Below are positions 1-7,177 of a stretch of DNA of 9,337 nt, in pieces (position 1 is the stretch's first letter; each line of letters starts with the position of its first letter). The DNA lies in NCBI GenBank assembly GCA_020433835.1, contig JAGRBY010000258.1:1-9337 (forward strand), in the 5' to 3' direction. The DNA is from Anaerolineae bacterium (lineage in GTDB: Bacteria > Chloroflexota > Anaerolineae > 4572-78 > J111). Under the pieces are notes generated by a model. The model was given only the letters and a program-made list of their open reading frames with translations, was not told the origin of the DNA and searched no databases. A program made the position numbers and the translations under genes.

Positions 1-3000
1 CAGTTCGCTGGTGGCTATTCATCGCGCTGTGGAGGCGCTCCACAGCGGCAGTTGCGAGTTAGCCATTGCCGGTGGCGTGAATGTCTTGCTGACGCCCTCA
101 GCCTATCTGGCCTTTAGCCAGACCGGGATGCTGGCCGAGGATGGTCGCTGCAAGACCTTTGATAAACGGGCCAATGGCTATGTCCGGGCTGAAGGCGTAG
201 GCGCTATCTTCTTAAAACCGTTGGCCCAGGCCGAAGCGGATGGCGATCAAATCTACGCCGTCATCCGAGGCACAGCTGAGAACCACGGCGGGCAGGCCAC
301 GTCGCTAACCGCACCGAATCCGAAGGCCCAGACCGACTTACTGGTTAGGGCTTACCAGCAAGCCGACATCGACCCGGCCACGGTAGGCTACATCGAAGCC
401 CATGGCACCGGCACCGCCCTGGGCGACCCGATTGAGATCAACGGCTTGAAGCAAGCCTTTGAAAATCTATATGAACAATGGCATCATTCCGGCCCCGTTC
501 AGCCGCACTGTGGTCTGGGATCGGTCAAGACCAACATCGGCCATCTGGAAACGGCAGCGGGGATTGCCGGTGTGCTGAAGATACTGCTGGCGCTGAAACA
601 CCAGACCCTGCCGGCCACCATCCACTTTGCGGAACAGAATCCTTACATCGACCTGACCGACAGCCCTTTTTATCTGGTGACCGCAACCCAAGCTTGGTCG
701 GCGATCAAAGACGACGCCGGTCATTCCGTCCCTCGGCGAGCCGGGGTCAGTTCTTTTGGTTTCGGGGGGGCGAATGCCCACGTGGTGCTGGAAGAGTATC
801 AGGGGACCGGGGACAGGGAACAGGGAGCGGCGGTAGGACCGCAGGTGATAGTGCTGTCGGCTAAGGATGAGGATCGGCTGAGAACATACGCCCGCAAGCT
901 ACTGGCCTTTTTGGAGGAAAAGCCGGACATTGCTCTGGCGGAGTTGGCCTACACCTTGCAAGTGGGACGGGAGGCGCTGGAAAGCCGGTTGGCCTGGGTG
1001 GTAGAAGATGTTGCCTCCTTGCGCGAAATGTTGACCACCTACCTGGCCGGCCAGGTGGATATAAATAACTTCTACTCCGGACAAGCGGATAAAGAACAAA
1101 AGAAAATCGGTCTTTTTGCTCAGGATGAGGATTTACAAGAAGCGATCAGCCGCTGGCTGAGCAAGCGGAAGCTGGGGCAATTGGCTCAGTTATGGGTCAC
1201 GGGTGTCGAGATTGAATGGCCCTTGTTATACGGCGTAAACAAGCCTCGCCGGATGTCGTTGCCGACGTATCCGTTTGCCCGAGAGCGCCATTGGGTGGCC
1301 AATGATGACCTTGGTCGGGGCCAAGAGGACCCGCCGTGCTGGGGAGAGATGATCGCTACCGACCGGCAGCACCGGCCTGAAGTTTCCTCAGGCTTGACTG
1401 AGGTGGTCAACCAGATGGCTTCAGCTTCGACGGCTCTGTTGCCCGACGAACAGACCTTGAGCCGGGAACAAGCCGGCTTTGAAGGGCTGGAACGGTTTGC
1501 CCGGATCGCTTTGTTGAATGTATTTCAACAGTTAGGGGTGTTGCATCAAGCGGATGAACGCTATGATCGGCCGGCGTTGGCCCAACGCCTGAAGGTGTTA
1601 CCCAAATATCGGCGGCTATTCCAGGCCCTCGTGGCTCTGCTGGAACAATCGGGTTATGTGAGCCTGGATGGAGATAAAATCCAGACCACGGCCCGGTTAG
1701 GTCAACCCGAGACGCAACAAATTTTACAAACCCTGTCACAGCAGCGGGACAAACTGCAAGAAACCTATCCGACTTTAAGGCCTTATCTCACGCTTCTGGA
1801 GACCTGCCTGCAATCGCTGCCGGAGATTGTACAGGGGCAGGTGTCGGCCACGGATATTCTGTTTTCCCACAGTTCGTTGGCTTTGGTGGAAGGCGTTTAT
1901 CACGGAACACCGCTGACTAACTATTTCAATCGCCTGACCGCTCTGGCGATCAAGCGTGTTATTGAACAGCGTCTCCCGGCTTTGAAAACAGGTGATAAGA
2001 TTAGCCTGGTCGAGATTGGGGCCGGCACCGGCAGCACCACCGCGTTTGTTCTGGAAGCGATTGCGCCTTATGGAGACGATATCGAGTACTTTTACACTGA
2101 CATTTCAGCCGGTTTCACCACATACGGTCAGGCCCGTTTTGGTGATCGCTATCCCTTTATGAGGTTTGGCCCGCTGGATATTGAAAACAATCCGGCAAGT
2201 CAGGGGTATGAGGTCAACCAAGCCGAAATTGTGCTGGGCGCCAATGTCGTTCATGCGACCAAAAACATCCGGCATACCTTGCAAAATCTGAAATCGATGC
2301 TTAAACCGAATGGGCTGCTTATCCTCAATGAGACGACTCGGTTTCAAGCCTTTGTGACGTTGACGTTTGGCTTGCTGGACGGTTGGTGGTTGTTTGAAGA
2401 CGAAGAAAACCGGATCGAACACGCGCCGCTGCTCAGCGTGGAGCAGTGGCAGCAGATGCTGAAAGCGGAAGGTTTTAACGGCGTCACCCGTTTTGGATTA
2501 CCAACATTGGCTCCTGATGCGCAGCCGCAGGCGGTAATTATCGCTCAGAGCGCTGGGGGCTTGGCCCCTACGCAACCGGCGCGAGTCCGAGGAGCGGCTG
2601 CATCGTCCTCTTTGCCAGGGTTTTCATCAGACCTTGCGGTTAAGCCTAAAGCCTCCGGACAACTGGAGGGGTATATTCAACAACAACTCCTCGAACAGGT
2701 AGCCCGCGCCACGGGCGTCCCTCCCCAGCAACTCGACCCGAACTGTTCCCTGGCCGAGTATGGCGTCGATTCGATTACCGGCATTAAGTTGGTTGATAGC
2801 CTCAATCACGTATTTGATCTTCAGTTACAAACCGCAGCGCTGCTCGGCTATCCCAATATCCGTTCGCTGGCGAGCTATCTCTATCAGGAATACGGTGACG
2901 AAATCAAACAGCGTTGGCCTGACCTGGGCGTAGCCGAAAATGGAAAAAATGGTTTCTTGCCGGAACCGAAACGGCAATTTGAAGCGTCCGGTGATAATCC

Positions 3001-3871
3001 AATTAAAGCCGCGTCGGCTTACAGCCCTTTGATCCCAATCCGATCGACAGGAACCCGCCCACCTTTCTTTTGTGTTCATCCCTGGGCCGGAGTGGTCTAT
3101 CCTTACTTCGATCTGGCGGCTGAACTGGGGCCGGACCAACCCTTTTATGGCTTACAGGCGGCCGGGCTGTATCAGCAGCCGCACACGACCATCGAAGCGA
3201 TGGCCGGCTATTATCTGGCCGCGCTGCGCCGGGTTCAGCCGGAGCCGCCCTATATCTTGGGGGGCTGGTCTATGGGCGGGCTGATTGCCTTCGAGATGGC
3301 GCAGCAACTTCAGCGGGCGGGTGATGGCGTGGCTTTGCTGGCTTTGTTCGATGTCCCGGCGCCGGTCGATGGGCAGTATGCGGGCCGAATGGCGTGGGGG
3401 AAATTTCTGATGACGCAGGCCGGGCCATACATTTGGCCCTATGTCCACGACTATTTTCAATTAAAAACTTCGTTTCAGGATTTCACCACAGCACCGTCTG
3501 CCCCAACAGACAAAGCGCACGCCGCTCCATCGGTTAACAGGTGGCGGATGAGCCGGGTTGTAGCGAAGGAGCTCTATTCGCTGACCTCGGCCCAATCAAC
3601 CGCGCGCCGGATTTTCAATATTCTGAAACTTGGCCGGCAAGCCATGGCCCGATACGAACCGCAATCCTATCCCGGTCAGGTCACGCTTTTCCGGGTTCAG
3701 TCGTCGTTGGGGGCCGATGATCCGAGCCGGACGCTGGGGTGGCAAACATTGGCCGAGGAGGTTGCCGTGCATGATCTACCCGGTCATCATCTCAACCTTA
3801 TGAAAAAACCTCAGGTGCAGGCTCTGGCTGCTCAACTAAAACTCTGCCTGGATCAGATAAAACGTAAATAA
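1..3871 (+). CDS. Trans-AT polyketide synthase, C-terminal part (KS-cMT-ACP-TE), 5' partial
   Basis: This is the last module of a modular PKS and continues upstream of the window; the first full codon is base 2 and reads S-S-L-V-A-I-H, so the KS active-site Cys lies just outside. Both KS histidines are present: HGTGT at 401 and KTNIGHL at 527-547. No acyltransferase follows. Instead comes the flanking subdomain typical of trans-AT KSs, ending in LPTYPFARERHWV (1259-1297). Next is a C-methyltransferase: helical lid about 1470-1760, SAM loop EIGAGTGS near 2012-2035, GLLDGWW at 2369-2389. An ACP follows, with its phosphopantetheine Ser in GVDSI (codon 2771-2773). A type I thioesterase then has nucleophile Ser in GWSMGG (3269-3271), Asp at 3350-3352 and His in GHHLNLM (3785-3790). 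There is no KR, DH or ER, so the final beta-keto group should stay unreduced. Chain release is by hydrolysis or cyclisation. An internal GTG at base 11 is not the real start. Confidence 0.95.
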   Translation, partial: SSLVAIHRAVEALHSGSCELAIAGGVNVLLTPSAYLAFSQTGMLAEDGRCKTFDKRANGYVRAEGVGAIFLKPLAQAEADGDQIYAVIRGTAENHGGQATSLTAPNPKAQTDLLVRAYQQADIDPATVGYIEAHGTGTALGDPIEINGLKQAFENLYEQWHHSGPVQPHCGLGSVKTNIGHLETAAGIAGVLKILLALKHQTLPATIHFAEQNPYIDLTDSPFYLVTATQAWSAIKDDAGHSVPRRAGVSSFGFGGANAHVVLEEYQGTGDREQGAAVGPQVIVLSAKDEDRLRTYARKLLAFLEEKPDIALAELAYTLQVGREALESRLAWVVEDVASLREMLTTYLAGQVDINNFYSGQADKEQKKIGLFAQDEDLQEAISRWLSKRKLGQLAQLWVTGVEIEWPLLYGVNKPRRMSLPTYPFARERHWVANDDLGRGQEDPPCWGEMIATDRQHRPEVSSGLTEVVNQMASASTALLPDEQTLSREQAGFEGLERFARIALLNVFQQLGVLHQADERYDRPALAQRLKVLPKYRRLFQALVALLEQSGYVSLDGDKIQTTARLGQPETQQILQTLSQQRDKLQETYPTLRPYLTLLETCLQSLPEIVQGQVSATDILFSHSSLALVEGVYHGTPLTNYFNRLTALAIKRVIEQRLPALKTGDKISLVEIGAGTGSTTAFVLEAIAPYGDDIEYFYTDISAGFTTYGQARFGDRYPFMRFGPLDIENNPASQGYEVNQAEIVLGANVVHATKNIRHTLQNLKSMLKPNGLLILNETTRFQAFVTLTFGLLDGWWLFEDEENRIEHAPLLSVEQWQQMLKAEGFNGVTRFGLPTLAPDAQPQAVIIAQSAGGLAPTQPARVRGAAASSSLPGFSSDLAVKPKASGQLEGYIQQQLLEQVARATGVPPQQLDPNCSLAEYGVDSITGIKLVDSLNHVFDLQLQTAALLGYPNIRSLASYLYQEYGDEIKQRWPDLGVAENGKNGFLPEPKRQFEASGDNPIKAASAYSPLIPIRSTGTRPPFFCVHPWAGVVYPYFDLAAELGPDQPFYGLQAAGLYQQPHTTIEAMAGYYLAALRRVQPEPPYILGGWSMGGLIAFEMAQQLQRAGDGVALLALFDVPAPVDGQYAGRMAWGKFLMTQAGPYIWPYVHDYFQLKTSFQDFTTAPSAPTDKAHAAPSVNRWRMSRVVAKELYSLTSAQSTARRIFNILKLGRQAMARYEPQSYPGQVTLFRVQSSLGADDPSRTLGWQTLAEEVAVHDLPGHHLNLMKKPQVQALAAQLKLCLDQIKRK
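802..829 (+). repeat. G-rich heptamer tandem run inside the PKS
   Basis: Four consecutive 7-base units read GGGGACC, GGGGACA, GGGAACA and GGGAGCG. They encode the short hydrophilic stretch GTGDREQGA in the variable linker just after the KS motif NAHVVLEE. The units are imperfect but keep the GGGRNC pattern. Similar short G-rich tandem runs are known in some cyanobacterial genomes. Here the run stays in frame and sits where insertions are tolerated. Confidence 0.6.
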
Positions 3872-3887
3872 TGCATCGTTCGTTTGT

Positions 3888-3916
3888 TTGGGATAGCAGA
3901 TGTCCGATGTTACAAT
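3888..3916 (+). promoter_or_regulatory. Predicted sigma70-type promoter for the lipocalin/sulfotransferase genes
   Basis: A -35 element TTGGGA (3888-3893) and a -10 element TACAAT (3911-3916) are separated by exactly 17 bases. They match the consensus hexamers at 4/6 and 5/6 positions. The start of transcription would be near 3923, leaving a leader of about 67 bases before the ATG at 3991. No terminator hairpin is visible after the PKS stop, so read-through from the PKS is also possible. The prediction is from sequence only. Confidence 0.5.
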
Positions 3917-3990
3917 TGAGATCTTCTTAGAGAGTTATTATGGCGAATCAGGGTAAATAACTGGATCGGCTACCACCCAGGAGCTAATTT

Positions 3991-4920
3991 ATGAACCTAA
4001 ATCAGTTGACCGGAACGTGGGAATTGACAACCTGGCGGCAACCCGAGAGTGAGCGGGAATACCCTTTTGGATCGGATCCGGTGGGGTATCTGACCTATCA
4101 TCCGGAAAGCGGTTATGTTGCTCTGCAGGCGATGAAGTCTGGCCGCCCCCATGTATCCGTGGCGCATGATAATTACTTGTGGATGTCACCCGAGGACAAA
4201 GCTGTCGCGGCGGAAGCGTTTTTTGGCTACGTGGGTCAATACACCTTTCAGGGTGATACCGTCATCCACAAACCCGAAGTTGCCTTCAATCCTAATTGGG
4301 TGGGCCGGCCACAAGCGTATCGTTGCCATCTGGCGGAAGAGACTTTAACGCTGTCTACCGCCGATGGGAAGTTGCAAACTATCTGGCAGCGAGCCAAGCC
4401 TCTTGAAAGCCGCCAGCAAATAGTGCCACACAATGATCTTGTCGGCATCTGGAAATTGGTCTCGATATACACTTCCATGGACGGGTTTTTGTCGCGACTG
4501 CTGTGGATTATTTTTGATCGGGAGTCGTCTTTGTTGACCAAACTAAAAGATAAGCCCGTGATGTATCCGCACGGTCAAAACGCCAGGGGGTATATCATGT
4601 ACAACGAACAAGGGTATATGTCGGCCCATGTGATGAATGCTAACCGACCGCACCTGGTAACCGCCGATGATATTTTCCAGGCCAGCGTTCAGGAAAAGGC
4701 CCAAGCCACCCACACCTATCTTTCCTATGCCGGCCCCTACACCATTCAAGCCGACCAGGTTATTCATCAACCGACTCTAAGTTTATTTCCTAATTTTGTA
4801 GGAACCGATTTGGTGCGTATCATTAAATTGACCGATACCCAATTGACCCTTAGTACGCGGCCCGTCAAAGCTATGGGTGTGCTTGTGACGGCGGTAATCG
4901 TTTGGGAACGGTTGACTTGA
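3991..4920 (+). CDS. Tandem lipocalin-like (Lipocalin_5-type) domain protein
   Basis: The 309-residue protein is two copies of one beta-barrel domain, residues about 5-140 and 149-308. Each copy opens with L-x-G-x-W (W10, W154), then has G-Y-(L/I)-x-Y before G-Y, an R-P-H motif (R52-P53-H54; R219-P220-H221), then Y-T-(F/I)-Q-x-D-x-V-I-H-x-P (Y84, Y250) and a closing L-T-L-S-T strand. The R-to-Y spacing is nearly identical, 32 and 31 residues. Copy two has a longer first loop (about residues 158-185). AGGAG at 3979-3983 lies seven bases before the ATG and fixes the start. There is no signal peptide, so it is probably cytosolic. Single Lipocalin_5 proteins are usually about 140-170 residues and of unknown or binding function. 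Lipocalin-like barrels in polyketide pathways can be cyclases or isomerases, so a product-shaping or product-binding role is reasonable but unproven. Confidence 0.85.
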   Translation: MNLNQLTGTWELTTWRQPESEREYPFGSDPVGYLTYHPESGYVALQAMKSGRPHVSVAHDNYLWMSPEDKAVAAEAFFGYVGQYTFQGDTVIHKPEVAFNPNWVGRPQAYRCHLAEETLTLSTADGKLQTIWQRAKPLESRQQIVPHNDLVGIWKLVSIYTSMDGFLSRLLWIIFDRESSLLTKLKDKPVMYPHGQNARGYIMYNEQGYMSAHVMNANRPHLVTADDIFQASVQEKAQATHTYLSYAGPYTIQADQVIHQPTLSLFPNFVGTDLVRIIKLTDTQLTLSTRPVKAMGVLVTAVIVWERLT

Positions 4921-4950
4921 CGTGGTCCGGCATAGGGTCAAATCTGTTAA

Positions 4951-6189
4951 TTGTCATTTGGAAACAAAACATTGTCGTCAAAACAATCTCATTTGCCACT
5001 ATTTACCCAATTACTCAATGGTATTGGGAAATCACTCCGTACGCTCAAAGTTCCGCTTTATGAATTGAATGCCGATGCCTTGTGCGAACGTGCTATGAAG
5101 CACACGAAGCTGAGCGATTTCGGCGATCCGGCGTTTTATGAAGGCCTGCATTGTTTACTGGACTCCCTTAATAAGGAGGTCAACTTGAATATCCTTAGCC
5201 GTATAGTCATCAGAAAAACGCTGATAGCCCTTCTCGAAAACCGCCTGCTCCTCACCGAGGACCGCAAACGCCGGCCAGACATTTATAAGCGCCCGCTAAT
5301 ACCCCCCATTATCGTTACCGGTTTGCCTCGGTCCGGAACAACATTATTACACCGCCTGCTAGCCGCGGACCCTGCCCATCGAGCGATCCCTTTTTGGGAG
5401 ACGATGCATCCCTTTCCATACAAAGAGCCTGATCGTCGATATGAAACGGTCAAGAAAGAGCTTGACCTCAGAGTCCGGCTAACCCCGGATTTGGATCGAA
5501 AGCACTTCATCCGGGCGGAGACACCGGAGGAATGCATCTTCTTACAGGGCACGACCTTCGTATCGACATTTTTTTGGATAGGTATGCCGGTATTCAGCTA
5601 TGCCCGATGGTACAATACCACCCCTCGGGCGCAATCCTATCGAGAATATAGCTGGCTTCTGCACGCATTACAGGCGGTTACGCCTACAAAACGGTTGGCC
5701 CTAAAGGCACCGCCCCACATGGGTGCTTTAGATATGCTCTATAAGGTCGTTCCCAACGCCATGGTAGTCCAGATGCTGCGTGATCCGGTCAGGGCGACCA
5801 TTAGTCTAAATAGTTTGATCGATACCGCACATAGCGCTGTTGCCGATACAGTTGATGTGCCTCGTATGGCTCAAACAACACTGGAGATGCTGGAACACGA
5901 TGTGAAGCACAATTTGGCCTTTCGAGCGACCCACCCACATCGGATCTGCGATATTTACTATACCGATTTGGTGGCCGATCCGGTTAATACCGTGCAGCGT
6001 ATTTATGCCTACTTTGATATGCCCTGGTCAGAAGAGAGAGGCCTTCAGTTACAGACATATATTTCCGAGAATCCAAAAGGTCAACATGGCTCACACCGCT
6101 ATCGGGCGGAGGATTTCGGGCTGACCGATGCCGCTATTGCCGAACGACTCGGCGATTATATTGAGTACTTTGACCTGGCCGATCGATAA
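4951..6189 (+). CDS. PAPS-dependent sulfotransferase family protein
   Basis: The predicted cytosolic enzyme (412 residues) transfers sulfate from PAPS to a hydroxyl or amine. The 5'-phosphosulfate loop is GLPRSGTTLLH (residues 124-134) and the 3'-phosphate region is LRDPVRATIS (276-285), both in usual order and spacing for the Sulfotransfer_3-type family. It follows the lipocalin gene by 30 bases on the same strand and is probably cotranscribed. The start is uncertain: an in-frame TAA at 4948-4950 bounds the frame, the first in-frame ATG is far inside conserved sequence (near 5094), and only TTG codons remain at 4951 and 4972. The second has a weak GGAAA (4960-4964) at suitable spacing. The likely role is sulfation of the PKS product. 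It is not fused to a thioesterase, unlike the ST-TE of curacin-type decarboxylating termini. The acceptor cannot be read from sequence. Confidence 0.88.
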   Translation: MSFGNKTLSSKQSHLPLFTQLLNGIGKSLRTLKVPLYELNADALCERAMKHTKLSDFGDPAFYEGLHCLLDSLNKEVNLNILSRIVIRKTLIALLENRLLLTEDRKRRPDIYKRPLIPPIIVTGLPRSGTTLLHRLLAADPAHRAIPFWETMHPFPYKEPDRRYETVKKELDLRVRLTPDLDRKHFIRAETPEECIFLQGTTFVSTFFWIGMPVFSYARWYNTTPRAQSYREYSWLLHALQAVTPTKRLALKAPPHMGALDMLYKVVPNAMVVQMLRDPVRATISLNSLIDTAHSAVADTVDVPRMAQTTLEMLEHDVKHNLAFRATHPHRICDIYYTDLVADPVNTVQRIYAYFDMPWSEERGLQLQTYISENPKGQHGSHRYRAEDFGLTDAAIAERLGDYIEYFDLADR

Positions 6190-6195
6190 ACGGTT

Positions 6196-6214
6196 GGAGA
6201 CGTCTCCCGTCTCT
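6196..6214. terminator. Small palindrome in the convergent gap, possible weak terminator
   Basis: Only 23 bases separate the sulfotransferase stop from the hydrolase stop. They contain the perfect 12-base palindrome GGAGACGTCTCC (6196-6207). An overlapping alternative hairpin pairs GAGACG (6197-6202) with CGTCTC (6208-6213) around a five-base loop. There is no clear T-tract in either direction, so intrinsic termination would be weak. The hairpin overlaps the last codons of the minus-strand gene. Confidence 0.3.
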
Positions 6215-7145
6215 AATCGCCCGTATCCAGCCTCCGTCCTACCGACTGTGCCGTATGTGCCCCCACAAACGCAGCTATCTCCACGATTGCCTGTTTGCTT
6301 TCCACAACATTATGCATTGCGGACCAATGGAAAAAGTGCCACATTCCCGGCCATACTTTAGCGGTAACGTCACCGCCGGCGGCTTGCGCCCGGTCGGCCA
6401 GACGGGTGGAATCGTCGAGCAATATTTCATCATCGCCCACATGGATGAGCATAGGCGGCAAACCGTGCAGATTAGCGTAGAGGGGCGAAATCAACGGGTG
6501 GTGCGGATCATGATCGCCACAATATTTGCGCGCCGCTTTCTCAACAAGACCCAGCCTGAGCATAGGCTCAACGCCTGCCCGGCTCCGGATGGATGCGCCG
6601 GTCATGGCCAGGTCTGTCCACGGCGAAAGAAGGACAGTGGCGGACGGCAGGGGACTGCCCTGCTCGAGCAGGCTGAGTAGGGTAGCCAGAGTTAGCCCAC
6701 CCCCCGCCGAGTCACCCATGACAACTAGATTTTTCGCTGCGTACCCCTGGGACAGCAGCCAGGCATAAGCATAGAGGGCATCCTCTAATCCGGCCGGAAA
6801 AGGATATTCGGGCGCAAGCCGGTAATTGGGCAGCAGGGTTCTGGCCTGGCACGCCCCGGCCAAGTAGCTGACTATGGCCCGATGGGATGTACATGAGCCA
6901 ACTTCATAGCCGCCGCCATGGAGATAGAGTACGGCCCTGTGGGCATTGGCGTTAGGCGGAATAAGCCATTCGCTGTAAAGGCCGTCGATGTCAACCGTCT
7001 CCACTGAAGTTCCATCGAACAGCGGATAGCGTTTACCAAACCTATCGAACCTTTCCCGACTCGCCAGCAATGACTTATGGTCCGGTCTCAACCATTTTTC
7101 ACCCTGCATAACATAGCGGAATAGTTTGCTTTTTAGACTCGGCAT
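6213..7145 (-). CDS. Alpha/beta hydrolase, HSL (hormone-sensitive lipase) family esterase
   Basis: This predicted carboxylesterase has 310 residues, normal for the HSL/bacterial family IV (Abhydrolase_3) group. The oxyanion-hole motif HGGGY is at 76-80, the nucleophile Ser146 lies in GDSAGGG (144-150), the acid is probably Asp239 in GDDEILLDD, and His270 lies in GMWHFF. The start chosen is the ATG at 7145, because AGGAG (bases 7152-7156) sits six bases upstream on the minus strand. A longer reading from 7202 would overlap the preceding gene and lacks that support. The gene is 32 bases downstream of the Baeyer-Villiger monooxygenase on the same strand, so the two are very likely cotranscribed. 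Pairing of such a monooxygenase with an esterase is a known catabolic arrangement: the first makes an ester from a ketone and the second cleaves it. No signal peptide is evident. The natural substrate is unknown. Confidence 0.9.
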   Translation of the reverse strand: MPSLKSKLFRYVMQGEKWLRPDHKSLLASRERFDRFGKRYPLFDGTSVETVDIDGLYSEWLIPPNANAHRAVLYLHGGGYEVGSCTSHRAIVSYLAGACQARTLLPNYRLAPEYPFPAGLEDALYAYAWLLSQGYAAKNLVVMGDSAGGGLTLATLLSLLEQGSPLPSATVLLSPWTDLAMTGASIRSRAGVEPMLRLGLVEKAARKYCGDHDPHHPLISPLYANLHGLPPMLIHVGDDEILLDDSTRLADRAQAAGGDVTAKVWPGMWHFFHWSAMHNVVESKQAIVEIAAFVGAHTAQSVGRRLDTGD

Positions 7146-7177
7146 CACTTGCTCCTGTACCCAGGCATTCTTGTCCT

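Noticed and set aside
4951..6189. Curacin-type sulfation-driven terminal alkene formation
   Set aside because: That chemistry needs a beta-hydroxyl acyl-ACP and an ST-TE didomain. The last module here has no ketoreductase and the sulfotransferase is a separate protein.
6255..6680. Plus-strand open frame opposite the hydrolase
   Set aside because: It is antisense to a gene with a full catalytic triad, lacks a ribosome-binding site, and its translation has no recognisable domain.
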